Shown here: piece by piece, positions 34,048 through 42,225 of the stretch | Numbering within the stretch: the stretch's first letter is position 1 | Layout of the letters: each line of letters starts with the position of its first letter | Origin: Clostridia bacterium | GTDB lineage: Bacteria; Bacillota; Clostridia; Oscillospirales; Acutalibacteraceae | Reading direction: 5' to 3' | Length of the DNA: 43,098 nucleotides | Assembly (NCBI GenBank): GCA_017428085.1 | Contig: JAFRRP010000036.1 | Coordinates: 1-43,098 of the forward strand | Notes under the pieces: model-generated | The model's input: the letters and a program-made list of their open reading frames with translations, nothing else | What the model was told of the DNA's origin: nothing | Database searches by the model: none | Translations under genes and position numbers: made by a program

Positions 34048-34077
34048 AACGCAGAGCGTCATAAAAGGAGATCAACG

Positions 34078-34563
34078 ATGGAACGCAGAGATAAACGCAA
34101 CTATTATCTGGACCTGGCGGAGATGGTGTCCAAACGCTCCACCTGTCTGCGCCGCAGCTACGGCGCGGTGATCGTGAAAAACGACGAGGTCATCTCCACC
34201 GGCTACGTGGGCGCGCCCCGGGGCCGCAAAAACTGCTCCGACATGGGCTACTGCATCCGGGCGGAGCTGGGCATCCCCCGCGGCGAGCGCTACGAGCTGT
34301 GCCGCAGCGTCCACGCGGAGGCCAACGCCATCATCAGCGCCTCCCGCGACAAGATGATCGACGCCACCATGTACCTCACGGGCGTGGAGCCCGACGGCAG
34401 CTACGTTTCCAACTCCTGCTGCTGTTCCATGTGCAAGCGCATGGTCATCAACGCCGGTATCAAAGAGGTGGTCATCCGCGACGACCACGACAACTTCCGT
34501 ATCATCCCGGTGAAGGACTGGATCGAGGACGACGAATCGCTGGTAGGCAAAAAAGGCTATTGA
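34078..34563 (+). CDS. dCMP/cytidine deaminase family protein
   Basis: 161 residues. Zinc motif HAEANAI near residue 78 and second motif CCCSMCKRM near 121 give the three zinc ligands and catalytic Glu of the deoxycytidylate deaminase family (ComEB-like). The N-terminus (YYLDLAEMVSKRSTCLRRSYGAVIVKND) is also typical. It converts dCMP to dUMP, supplying thymidylate synthesis. The ATG has AAAAGGAG upstream. The nitroreductase gene follows after 35 nt in the same direction. Confidence 0.9.
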   Translation: MERRDKRNYYLDLAEMVSKRSTCLRRSYGAVIVKNDEVISTGYVGAPRGRKNCSDMGYCIRAELGIPRGERYELCRSVHAEANAIISASRDKMIDATMYLTGVEPDGSYVSNSCCCSMCKRMVINAGIKEVVIRDDHDNFRIIPVKDWIEDDESLVGKKGY

Positions 34564-34598
34564 CAAAGACGGGCGACCCGCCCGACGGAGGGATCGGA

Positions 34599-35264
34599 AT
34601 GGACCTGATGGAGGCCATGCGGCAGAGACATTCTGTCAGAAGATATGAAAACCGGCCGCTGGACGAGGAGACGGCCCGGACGCTGGAAGAGCTGGTGGCG
34701 GCGGTCAACGCGGAAAGCGGACTGCACATCCAGCTGGTGAAGGACGAGCCAAAGGCGTTCGCCTCCGCCATGGCGCGCTACGGGCATTTTTCCGGCGTGA
34801 CGAATTATTTTGCCCTGATCGGGAAAAAGGGCGCCGCGCTGGAGGAACAGTGCGGCTACTACGGCGAAAAACTGGTGCTGGAGGCGCAGCGGCTGGGGCT
34901 GAACACCTGCTGGGTGGCGCTGACCTTCAAAAAAACGCCGGAGGCCTACGAGATCGCCCCCGGTGAAAAGCTGTCCGTGGTGATCTCCCTCGGCTACGGC
35001 GCCACGCAGGGCGTTCCGCACCGATCCAAATCGCCGGAAGCGCTGGGCTCCGTCGACGGCGTGCCGGACTGGTTCCGGGCGGGCGTGGAGGCGGCGGCGC
35101 TGGCCCCCACCGCCATGAACCAGCAGAAATTCCGCTTTGATTACGAAAACGGCAGGGTGATCGCCAGACCCGGCAGCGGTTTTTACACGAAAATGGACCT
35201 GGGCATCGCCAAATACCACTTTGAGCTGGGCTCCGGCAAAGGCAGGGAGCTCTGGCAGGCGTAA
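34599..35264 (+). CDS. Nitroreductase family protein (TM1586-like)
   Basis: 221 residues. MEAMRQRHSVRRYENRPLD is the FMN-binding start of nitroreductases. EAQRLGLNTCWVALTF and LAPTAMNQQKFRF resemble the TM1586-type putative nitroreductases, in which two half-domains are fused. It is a cytoplasmic flavoprotein; substrate unknown. The ATG at 34599 follows CGGAGGGATCGG; the frame extends upstream without stop but overlaps the deaminase gene and is rejected. It is the last chromosomal gene before the tRNA-Pro integration region. Confidence 0.82.
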   Translation: MDLMEAMRQRHSVRRYENRPLDEETARTLEELVAAVNAESGLHIQLVKDEPKAFASAMARYGHFSGVTNYFALIGKKGAALEEQCGYYGEKLVLEAQRLGLNTCWVALTFKKTPEAYEIAPGEKLSVVISLGYGATQGVPHRSKSPEALGSVDGVPDWFRAGVEAAALAPTAMNQQKFRFDYENGRVIARPGSGFYTKMDLGIAKYHFELGSGKGRELWQA

Positions 35265-35300
35265 CGCCCCGCTGCCCGGACAAATGCGTCAAAAACCGTC

Positions 35301-35329
35301 TTGACGCAGCAGCGGGAATGTGTTACAAT
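35301..35329 (+). promoter_or_regulatory. Promoter of the original tRNA-Pro gene
   Basis: TTGACG (35301-35306) and TACAAT (35324-35329), 17-bp spacer. It now points at a tRNA gene cut after the anticodon loop; the complete tRNA lies over 430 bp downstream. Confidence 0.7.
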
Positions 35330-35374
35330 GCAAAGCGTTCGGCCGCCCTTCCGGCGACCGCCTCATCACACCGT

Positions 35375-35414
35375 CGGGGTGTAGCGCAGTTGGTAGCGCG
35401 CTTGGTTTGGGAGC
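35375..35414 (+). pseudogene. Truncated tRNA-Pro 5' half, copy 1 (attachment-site scar)
   Basis: Acceptor strand CGGGGTG, D-arm GCGCAGTTGGTAGCGC and anticodon stem/loop CTTGGTTTGGGA (UGG) are present. The sequence leaves tRNA homology after GGGAGC. It sits behind a proper promoter, so it is likely the host's original 5' half. Confidence 0.8.
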
Positions 35415-35566
35415 TCGTATGTTTTCCCGCCCCGCACAAAAATGAAAACGCCTGGAACCGTTGACACGCCTGCGTTTCTGGCAATCACAAATAGTTATAA
35501 AACCATCAAAAAACCGCCGTTGACCACATGTTTGACCACAACGGCGACCATATAAAAAAAAGCCAT

Positions 35567-35607
35567 CGGGGTGTGGCGAAGTTTGGTATCGCGCTTGGTT
35601 TGGGAGC
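35567..35607 (+). pseudogene. Truncated tRNA-Pro 5' half, copy 2
   Basis: CGGGGTGTGGCGAAGTTTGG...CTTGGTTTGGGAGC: a tRNA-Pro 5' half with a D-arm different from copy 1, cut at exactly the same base. Probably an att site carried in from another host by an integrating element. Confidence 0.75.
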
Positions 35608-35761
35608 GGTACGGATGATGACATACCGAAACGCATCGAACCGCACAACCCCTTACACACAGCCAACCTTTGGGCGACATATTTTTCTAAAACTCTCTTC
35701 AATTCCGCATTGACCACATAGTATCCCATAGACATCAAATTTTCGCAAAAAAATCACCTAA

Positions 35762-35836
35762 CCGGGTGTAGCCCAGGGGTAGGGCGCTTGCCTTGGGAGC
35801 AAGAGGCCGCGCGTTCGAATCGCGCCACTCGGACCA
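35762..35836 (+). tRNA. tRNA-Pro (UGG anticodon)
   Basis: 75 nt cloverleaf: acceptor CCGGGTG/CACTCGG (one G-T), D-stem GCCC/GGGC, anticodon stem CTTGC/GCAAG around loop CTTGGGA (anticodon TGG), T-arm GCGCG/CGCGC with loop TTCGAAT, discriminator A and encoded CCA. It shares TTGGGAGC with the two truncated copies upstream. Confidence 0.93.
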
Positions 35837-35839
35837 AAA

Positions 35840-35869
35840 GATCCTGTATGCCATCTACAGGGTCTTTTT
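35840..35869 (+). terminator. Terminator after tRNA-Pro
   Basis: GATCCTGTA (35840-35848) pairs with TACAGGGTC (35856-35864), then TTTTT. Confidence 0.8.
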
Positions 35870-35945
35870 CTTTGTTTTTGCGTCGCGATTTTTGATACGT
35901 GAAACGGCGGGAGCATCTCCCGCCGCCGCACTTTTTCAGTATGAT

Positions 35946-37379
35946 TCATGCCTTCTTCAGGCGTTCCTTTTCGGCCTTGATTTCCGCCTTTACCTGGGCG
36001 ATCCTCTCCGCCAGCTTTTCTTCGCATTCCTCTCTCGTATGCGCGTAGATGATATGGCGTTCCCGTTCGCCGTAGGCGTTGGTGGGCGTGAAACGGCCTT
36101 CATACAGATGGTCGTTGATCATATAGATCCCGCCGGTGCCGGGCTTCCGGATTTTCCCTGTGTAGGGCTTAAAATCGGCCGCACGGGGCGTTTTTTCACC
36201 ACAGTCGGGTTCTGCTTCGCGCTCACCGATACTGCCGCTGTTTTTGCCGAAACCGCGTTCTATTTTGTCGGCGGCTGCCCTTTGCATATCGTCCGTGATA
36301 TGGGTATAGATATTCAGCGTAGTCTCAGCGGAGGTATGTCCGATGATCGCGGAAAGCGTTTTAATGTCCATCCCGTTGGCTAGCGCCAGGGTCGCAAACG
36401 TATGCCGGAGGTCGTGGAACCGGACGTGCTTGCAGCCCGCCCTTTTCAATGTTCGCGCCAACGCATCTCTCGTTGCTGACGGATGACGCGGCGCGTCCTC
36501 TTTGATCCCCGAAGGGAACATCCAGCGTGAGGATATCCCTTTTCGGTATTCCAGCAGCATTGTGACGATTGCCGGCGGCAGAATGATCGTTCGGATGGAC
36601 GCCTTTGTTTTCGGTTCGTTGATTTGCAGCGCGCCTTGAACCGTCGTAGCCTGACGCCGGATATGCAATTCTCCGGTTTCAGGATTCAGGTCATCCCATT
36701 GCAGACCGAGGATCTCTCCGCGCCGCAGACCAGTGCTGAGTTCCAGCAGAAAGAGCTCGTAATATCCATCCTCTTTTGCCTGCATCAGGAACCGTTGTAA
36801 TTCCGCTTGGGTGAGCACCTGCATCTCCTTCGCTTTCTTCGGCGGCAGCTTGCAGCCGATGGCAGGGTTCGTGGGGATCAAACCTTCCTCCGTCGCCTTT
36901 TGCAGCGCCGAACGGCAGCTTCCGTGGCAGGATCGCACCATGGAATCGGACAGACCGTTCCCGTAAAGATGCGTCCGTATTTGTCGCCCGTTTTGCTTCA
37001 GTCGTGCATAGAATTGCTGCAAATCGTTCTGCGTCAGCTTGTTGAGCGGAATCTTTCCGATTTCCGGTATGATGTGGTCGTAAATTCGATTTTCATAGAT
37101 AACCTGGGTCGTCGGACGAATCTTTGCCTTCTCAAAGGTCTGATACCAATAGTCGATCCATTCCCCGAATGGCATATCTGCTCTGATTTTTTCCGCTGAA
37201 CGGAAGTATTCTTCTTTGAGTCGCTCCAGCTTCTCTTCACATTCCGGCTTTGTCTTTGCCGTCACGTTTTTGGTTTTCGGCAAGCCCTTGTCATCGTAGC
37301 CGATAACCACGCGGCCCTCCCAGCGACCGTCTTTGCGCAGGCGAAGGGTTCCTTCTCCCGGTTCCCGTCTTTTCGCCAT
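35946..37379 (-). CDS. Tyrosine integrase 1 with an extra C-terminal arm-binding-like domain
   Basis: 477 residues. N-terminal arm-type DNA-binding domain (about 10-58), SAM-like core-binding domain (about 70-170), catalytic domain with Arg219 (TGLRRGE), His322-x-x-Arg325 (HDLRHTF), His348 (IGHTS) and Tyr358 (NIYTH). Ordinary relatives end soon after the tyrosine. Here about 95 residues follow. Residues about 415-462 (IYMINDHLYEGRF...AHTREECEEKLAERI) repeat the N-terminal domain pattern (LRLRKDGRWEGRV...AKTKPECEEKLERL). Integrases cut and join att sites during integration/excision. The ATG follows the stop of integrase 2 with no gap. Confidence 0.92.
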   Translation of the reverse strand: MAKRREPGEGTLRLRKDGRWEGRVVIGYDDKGLPKTKNVTAKTKPECEEKLERLKEEYFRSAEKIRADMPFGEWIDYWYQTFEKAKIRPTTQVIYENRIYDHIIPEIGKIPLNKLTQNDLQQFYARLKQNGRQIRTHLYGNGLSDSMVRSCHGSCRSALQKATEEGLIPTNPAIGCKLPPKKAKEMQVLTQAELQRFLMQAKEDGYYELFLLELSTGLRRGEILGLQWDDLNPETGELHIRRQATTVQGALQINEPKTKASIRTIILPPAIVTMLLEYRKGISSRWMFPSGIKEDAPRHPSATRDALARTLKRAGCKHVRFHDLRHTFATLALANGMDIKTLSAIIGHTSAETTLNIYTHITDDMQRAAADKIERGFGKNSGSIGEREAEPDCGEKTPRAADFKPYTGKIRKPGTGGIYMINDHLYEGRFTPTNAYGERERHIIYAHTREECEEKLAERIAQVKAEIKAEKERLKKA

Positions 37380-38543
37380 TTACGTTCCCTCCCCCATCAG
37401 GTCCCCAATGAAGCCGCCGACGATTTCAGAAGCCCGTTTTTGCATATCCGTTGTGACGTGGGTATATGTATCCAGCGTGAAGCTGGCGTTGGTGTGACCG
37501 AGGATCCCCGACAGCGTTTTCGCGTCCACACCGCTGGTCAGCGCATGTGTGGCGAATGTATGCCGGAGGTCGTGGAAGCGGATATCCGGAAGACCGTTGT
37601 TTTTGAGCAGCGTTTTCATGTGGAGATATGCGGAGTTCGGCTTCATAGGCGCTTCCGGGTTGAACGGATTGGGAAATATCCAATCGGACACAGAGGTTTG
37701 TTTTCTCTGCCGTAAGATGTCCGCTGTGCTTTTCGGCAGGAAGAACGCGCGGGTTCCCTTTCCGGTTTTGGTTTCACCGATGCTGATCTCGCCGCCTTTG
37801 GCCACGCTGACGGAGCGCTGAACCTTCAGTCGCCCGGTTGACTCATCGAAGTCCTCCCAACGCAGCCCGCAGATCTCCCCGCGGCGCAGGCCGGTGGTCA
37901 GCTCCGTATAGAAGAAGTCCCGCCACCATTCGTCCTGTTCGATCGCTTCCATCAGGATCTCCAGCTGTTCCGCATTCAGGATCTGTTTTTCCTTGGAGGT
38001 CTGCTTCGGGACGGTCGTTCCTTCTGTGGGGTTCTTGGCGATCAGGTGTACCTTGACCGCCATGCCGAACGCCTCATGCATCATCATGTGGATCCTCCGT
38101 ACCGAGGAATCCGACAGGGCGTAACCGTAATCGGGATGCTTATGGATCCGTCCCTCTTTTTTCATTTTATTGTAGAACTTCTGAATGTCGGCAGTCGTTA
38201 TGAACGCGATCTGTTTTTCGCCGAGGTTGGGCTTAACGTATGACCGTATATACTGCAGATATCCCCGCAGCGTGTTTTCCCGGATGGTCCCGACCATGTA
38301 TTCTTCGATCCATTTGTCCAGCCATTCGCCAAGGGTCATTCTGCTTTCCTCGGTCAGCTCGGCGCCGCGGAATTCTTCCTGTCGCTGATGGAGCTTTTCG
38401 AGAAGCTCTTTTTGTGTTTTTGCGTAAACGTAGCGGAAGATCGGCGAGCCGTCCTCATTGTGGCCGACGATGATCCGCCCCTCCCACTGTCCGGGCTTTT
38501 TCTTTCGGACCATACCCTCGCCGGATGCTCTGCGTTTTGCCAT
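37380..38543 (-). CDS. Tyrosine integrase 2
   Basis: 387 residues, standard length. Arm-binding domain (about 10-60), core-binding domain (about 70-170) and catalytic residues Arg220 (TGLRRGE), His324/Arg327 (HDLRHTF), His350 (LGHTN) and Tyr360 (DTYTH) are all intact. The product resembles integrase 1 over its whole length, so the pair probably arose by duplication or stacking of two elements. It is followed directly by integrase 1 (TAA then ATG) and preceded by a small gene 4 nt upstream, so all three form one transcript. Confidence 0.92.
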   Translation of the reverse strand: MAKRRASGEGMVRKKKPGQWEGRIIVGHNEDGSPIFRYVYAKTQKELLEKLHQRQEEFRGAELTEESRMTLGEWLDKWIEEYMVGTIRENTLRGYLQYIRSYVKPNLGEKQIAFITTADIQKFYNKMKKEGRIHKHPDYGYALSDSSVRRIHMMMHEAFGMAVKVHLIAKNPTEGTTVPKQTSKEKQILNAEQLEILMEAIEQDEWWRDFFYTELTTGLRRGEICGLRWEDFDESTGRLKVQRSVSVAKGGEISIGETKTGKGTRAFFLPKSTADILRQRKQTSVSDWIFPNPFNPEAPMKPNSAYLHMKTLLKNNGLPDIRFHDLRHTFATHALTSGVDAKTLSGILGHTNASFTLDTYTHVTTDMQKRASEIVGGFIGDLMGEGT

Positions 38544-38547
38544 ACGA

Positions 38548-38898
38548 TCAACCCTCCTTTACGGTTTCCCGGTCCTTGTTGCTGACATCATTGGTCGGCG
38601 GATTGTCAAGGAGCTTAAAAGCATATTGCGTGTTCTTTGTAACGAGCTCCATTTTATTGTCGGCAAGCTGCAGGTCGCCGCGTCCGGTGGCAAGGCAGTA
38701 TTCAATATCGCCCTCCGGCTCAAACAGGATACAGTGCTCCGTGAATACTTTATGCGGGACTTCATATACCTCAACTCGTCCGGTCTGGCCCACCAGATCC
38801 TCGCGCCAGCGCCATTCGTCGTAATCCATTTCGGGTCGTTTCGTGACGGAGACAAGCTCTGCCCTGGGGTATGAGGCGATCATTCTGGTTCTCGGCAT
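38548..38898 (-). CDS. Small unknown protein encoded before the integrases
   Basis: 116 residues, acidic and Trp/Tyr-rich in the first half (YDEWRWREDLVGQTGRVEVYEVPHKVF), no membrane segment or recognised domain. The ATG has AAAGGAGTG upstream. It is the first gene of the integrase operon, the position usually taken by recombination directionality factors or regulators, but it has no HTH I can see. Function unknown. Confidence 0.7.
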   Translation of the reverse strand: MPRTRMIASYPRAELVSVTKRPEMDYDEWRWREDLVGQTGRVEVYEVPHKVFTEHCILFEPEGDIEYCLATGRGDLQLADNKMELVTKNTQYAFKLLDNPPTNDVSNKDRETVKEG

Positions 38899-38998
38899 GA
38901 CGTTTCACTCCTTTCGTCAGCAACAAACAATACCACAGGTCGTTTGGAATATCCATACTTTTTTCGAAACAATTTCAGAAAAAAAACATCTCATAGAT

Positions 38999-39060
38999 GT
39001 TGACCCTAACCACCGCGGTTTTTTAAAGAGGTTAGGGGCAACACCTTTGACCCTAACCTC
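38999..39060. repeat. Three copies of a TTGACCCTAACC motif upstream of the integrase operon
   Basis: Direct copies at 39000-39011 and 39047-39058 (TTGACCCTAACC), and an inverted copy at 39030-39041 (GGTTAGGGGCAA). The first and inverted copies can form a 12-bp stem. They are candidate operator, integrase arm-type or replication sites. Confidence 0.75.
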
Positions 39061-39233
39061 GATTCCTGCGAAAGAAGAATGGCCACGAAGCAAGGCATAT
39101 CAACGGTTTCTGGAAATCACGGCGTCAAAAAGGTACTGTTATTCTCCGTACGAGCTGAAAGGATTTTTCCGATTTTCGCCGTATAACCCCCTCGCCGTAT
39201 TTCTTTGTTTATGCGTACTATTTTTTGACCTCA

Positions 39234-40574
39234 TCACATGGTCATACCGAAGCCCTGGTCTTCATCCTGAACGGAGTGATCCGTCTTGAGACCGTGGGCG
39301 GCTTTTTTCTGTTCGATCCTGGAACGCAGCCGTCCGTCGATCTGGTCCCGCAGCTTTTTCTGCCGTTTCTGATAGCTGTCCGACAGCATCTGTCCGAGGG
39401 CGACGGCGAGCGTCCACAGAGAGGAGCGGGCGTAGATCGTGGATTGTTTTGCCTCCGGCGTCTGCGCCAGCTGCGCGGCATATTTGATGATCTCGTTTTT
39501 GATGCTGCGGAATTCTTTGTTGTCCTCCAGCGGGATCACCGGCAATTCTTTCTCGTGATACAGCGAGAGCTTTTCACGGTTGATGGCGTTCCATTCGTCA
39601 TATAATTCCGCGATACGTTCGTCCCTGGCCAGCGCCTGCACGATGGCGTTCACCGTTTCCTTGATCTCCGGCGGCAGATAGGCGTACTGCTTCCTGCCGT
39701 GATAGGAACCGAGCTGTTCTATCAGCTTTTGAAACAGTTCCAGCGTTTCATTGTCCGGCGCGTAGGAATCATTCAGTTCCTCCAGCAGTTTTTGCAGTCG
39801 CTCCCGCGCTTCCTCCTTCAGCCGGTCGCGCAGTTCCGTCTCCATCGTGAAGAGTTTGTACTGCTCCTGCCGGAAAATATCGTTACCGAAGGTACTGCGC
39901 AGTTCGTCGATGCCCTTCTTCGTAAGCCAACCTTGTTTTGCATCCCTGGCGTATACCAACAGATGGATATGTGGATGGTGAGCGGTGTCATGAAAGGCGG
40001 CGTACCACTGCAGATTGTCTATGTCGATTTTATGCGCGGCGGCCAGCTCCGTCACGTTGCGGCGTACCAGATCCTTCCATGCGGCGGCGTTGTTGTAGCC
40101 CAGCCGCTCCGCGTCCTCCCGGTGCAGACTGATTACGTGTGTCCAAATATATCCGGGATGGTCTGCAACCTCAGCAGCAACTTTTTCAAGGTCAATGGGA
40201 TCGTCCGTCATGGAAAATAGACCGTGGGAGCCGAGCTTTTCCACACCGGGGCGCTCCGCCATGTACTCTACCAGCTTTTGCAGATCGTTCACCCGATCCG
40301 CATTGCGTTCGATGTAGGCGTCAAGGAATTCCGTCGCGTTTTTCTTTGTCGGTTCTTCGAGATAATCCTGATACTCGAAATACTTTTTTGCCTCCGGATC
40401 GGCCCGCAGGATCTGATTGATCAGCCGCTGCTGCCGCACGGTGGCACGCGCGTTGGACTCGTTCACCGGGAGCTTTTCCACGCCCTCGCGCCTGGCCATA
40501 TACTTCACCAGATTTCCGGCGTTACCTTTCGGAGAGTTTCTTGTGACCCGGCTGGTGACAATGATCTTTGCCAT
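39234..40574 (-). CDS. MobP-type relaxase
   Basis: 446 residues. The N-terminus MAKIIVTSRVTRNSPKGNAGNLVKYMARREGVE is typical of the MobP3-like relaxases of Firmicutes elements, and FHDTAHHPHIHLLVYA near residue 215 is the three-histidine metal motif of HUH/MOB relaxases. A candidate catalytic tyrosine lies in LVKYMARR (about residue 25). The second half is helical and charged (EARERLQKLLEELN...). The enzyme nicks oriT and pilots the strand during mobilization. The ATG overlaps the stop of the upstream RHH-like gene by one base, indicating a mob operon. Confidence 0.85.
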   Translation of the reverse strand: MAKIIVTSRVTRNSPKGNAGNLVKYMARREGVEKLPVNESNARATVRQQRLINQILRADPEAKKYFEYQDYLEEPTKKNATEFLDAYIERNADRVNDLQKLVEYMAERPGVEKLGSHGLFSMTDDPIDLEKVAAEVADHPGYIWTHVISLHREDAERLGYNNAAAWKDLVRRNVTELAAAHKIDIDNLQWYAAFHDTAHHPHIHLLVYARDAKQGWLTKKGIDELRSTFGNDIFRQEQYKLFTMETELRDRLKEEARERLQKLLEELNDSYAPDNETLELFQKLIEQLGSYHGRKQYAYLPPEIKETVNAIVQALARDERIAELYDEWNAINREKLSLYHEKELPVIPLEDNKEFRSIKNEIIKYAAQLAQTPEAKQSTIYARSSLWTLAVALGQMLSDSYQKRQKKLRDQIDGRLRSRIEQKKAAHGLKTDHSVQDEDQGFGMTM

Positions 40575-40984
40575 CAGTATTCTTCCTCCTGCCAGCGGAA
40601 CGCTTCTTCCAGATCAATGATCCCGTTCGTCTCGGCAACGATGCGCTCGCAGTCCCGGCGCAGACCGTCGAATTCGTTCATATCGAAGTCGTTGCAGTAG
40701 GCGGTGATGTTGTTCGCCATGCTCTGCTCCACCGCCAGCTTGAAGATCATCTCGCTGAGATTTTTCTCTACGCTGCGGATCTCACTTTTGATCGTACCGG
40801 CGATGATGGGCGCCATATAATTCACGGTTTTCTTTGATCGCAGATACCCTACAAAAAACTCGACCGCCATCCGAACGAACTCACTTTTGGAATCTGCGTT
40901 CGCTTCCGGCAGCATGGATTCGATGGTTTCCACCATGGAAGGCCGCATCCAAAACGCGTATTTTTTCTTGTTATCTGAATTCAT
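40574..40984 (-). CDS. Ribbon-helix-helix-like mobilization accessory protein
   Basis: 136 residues. The first 50 (KKKYAFWMRPSMVETIESMLPEANADSKSEFVRMAVEFFVGYL) fit a ribbon-helix-helix DNA-binding fold: a short basic strand, then two helices with the SKSEFVRMAVEFF pattern. Such proteins bind oriT and recruit relaxase (family knowledge). The rest is helical. The ATG at 40984 has GGGAGGGG upstream; the longer frame into the intergenic region lacks a ribosome site. One-base overlap with the relaxase gene. Confidence 0.78.
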   Translation of the reverse strand: MNSDNKKKYAFWMRPSMVETIESMLPEANADSKSEFVRMAVEFFVGYLRSKKTVNYMAPIIAGTIKSEIRSVEKNLSEMIFKLAVEQSMANNITAYCNDFDMNEFDGLRRDCERIVAETNGIIDLEEAFRWQEEEY

Positions 40985-41351
40985 AATATCGACCCCTCCC
41001 GCAGCGCCTAATATTTTTGTTGACAATCCTTGAAAACGGTCGGCTCTGCCGGCCGATGTGTTCCGTGCGGGACCCCGCACTTTAACCTGCTTTCCCCTTC
41101 GACGACCTGATTATCGTGACATTTTGCCTTCCAAGGGGGAAATTGCGTTTGTCATCGTCGCTTTTAACCCCATCGAAACACGTTTCGACGTGGCCCCCGG
41201 CGACGACTGAGATTTAACTTATTCTATCAACTTTTCCACCGTTGATTTGTGAGAGAATATTTTCTCATTCACAGAAAGAACACATTTATAAAAATAGCTT
41301 TTACTCCGGGAAGCTGCGCCTTTTTTGAGAAGACGCAGCCCCCGTTTTGGT
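40985..41351. other. Non-coding gap with several hairpins; candidate oriT
   Basis: No gene is supported. Visible structures: GGCCGGCAGAGCC-type hairpin near 41040-41056, GTGCGG/CCGCAC near 41066-41081, an interrupted inverted repeat CGACGAC...GTCATCGTCG (41100-41162), and a perfect TCGAAA-CACG-TTTCGA hairpin near 41173-41188. Position directly upstream of the RHH-relaxase operon is where an oriT is usually found. Confidence 0.4.
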
Positions 41352-41783
41352 TCATCCGGCTTTGAACGTTACGCCTTTTTTCAGCGCGAGCTGCCGGATC
41401 ATTTGCCGTTCGGATTCGATGTTTGCTAAATAAATTTGCGCTTCATTGTACGCGCGGACCGCTTCGTCGACGGGCAGGATCGTATAGAGCAGATTGCCGT
41501 TGAGCGCTGCGCCGTCCTTCGCGGTTTTTGTCGTAGGTTCCGTTGCGATCAGACCTTTGTTCCGCAGACCGTCAACGTACTTTTTCACCGAGTTTTTCGT
41601 TTTACCGATCGCGTTGCCGATGGTAGTATAACTCGGCCAGCACTGATAGGTCTTGCGATTCTCGCAGTACAAAAGATACGCGTAGGTCGCGATCTCTTCC
41701 GCAGACAACCCGAGATGAAAAATCACATTCGGCAGCGGAAAGAAATTGCCAATTGCTTCGGGAAGTTTACCGGGAACTTTCAT
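41352..41783 (-). CDS. Helix-turn-helix protein, replication-initiator-like
   Basis: 143 residues. FFPLPNVIFHLGLSAEEIATYAYLLYCENRKTYQCWPSYTTIGNAIGKTKNSVKKYVDGLRNKGLI is a winged HTH of the HTH_36/RepA N-terminal type found in plasmid and mobile-element replication or regulatory proteins. The rest (LLYTILPVDEAVRAYNEAQ...) is helical with no known domain. The ATG at 41783 overlaps the excisionase stop (ATGA), so the two are coupled. A full replication initiator would be longer, so a regulatory role is as likely. Confidence 0.78.
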   Translation of the reverse strand: MKVPGKLPEAIGNFFPLPNVIFHLGLSAEEIATYAYLLYCENRKTYQCWPSYTTIGNAIGKTKNSVKKYVDGLRNKGLIATEPTTKTAKDGAALNGNLLYTILPVDEAVRAYNEAQIYLANIESERQMIRQLALKKGVTFKAG

Positions 41784-41989
41784 TGACTGCCTCCGGTAAA
41801 CCGATCGACCCACGCACGGAATCGATCTTTCGGAACCACCTTCCTGTTTCCGATCCTCAGCACAGGAAAATCATTTTGCTGCATCAGTTCATACGTACTG
41901 GAGATGGAAATCCCAAGCAGCTTCGCGACAGTTTCCGCGCTGAGGAAGAGAGGAAGTTCGTCGTAGGATTTGAAGACGGATTCTTTCAT
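41780..41989 (-). CDS. Excisionase-like (MerR/HTH_17) small DNA-binding protein
   Basis: 69 residues: LFLSAETVAKLLGISISSTYELMQQNDFPVLRIGNRKVVPKDRFRAWVD is the standard excisionase/HTH_17 sequence (HTH, then a wing containing R.G.R..V....). It would direct excision or regulate transcription. ATG at 41989 has a strong GGAGGT 7 nt upstream. The longer frame to 42274 has no ribosome site and is rejected. First gene of the HTH/mob operon. Confidence 0.85.
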   Translation of the reverse strand: MKESVFKSYDELPLFLSAETVAKLLGISISSTYELMQQNDFPVLRIGNRKVVPKDRFRAWVDRFTGGSQ

Positions 41990-42197
41990 GTGTACCTCCG
42001 AATTAGAATTACTTTTGTCGGCGATCCGCTCCAATCCTACAGATATTTTTTCTTTAGGTAAGCGTTCCCGCGGGAAGCCGCGCTCGTGAAATGATTTCGG
42101 CGGCGTTCTCACAGGAAACACTTTTATTCTGTTTTCAAGGAACGAATCTGACGGCAGGAAGCAACAACAGAACAAATGTTCCTCTGCTTCCGGTTTT

Positions 42198-42225
42198 AGT
42201 ATAACAAAAAAAGTTGCGCTGTCAA
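42198..42225 (-). promoter_or_regulatory. Promoter of the excisionase-HTH operon
   Basis: Minus strand TTGACA (42220-42225) and TATACT (42198-42203), 16-bp spacer. The ~200-nt leader before the ATG contains a perfect TTCCCGCGGGAA palindrome (42065-42076), a possible operator. Confidence 0.75.

Noticed and set aside
38843..39289. 148-codon plus-strand frame between integrase and relaxase operons
   Set aside because: No ribosome binding site, overlaps the start of a better-supported minus-strand gene and covers the TTGACCCTAACC repeats.
41100..41162. The CGACGAC inverted repeat considered as an intrinsic terminator
   Set aside because: The arms are more than 40 nt apart and no T-run follows on either strand.
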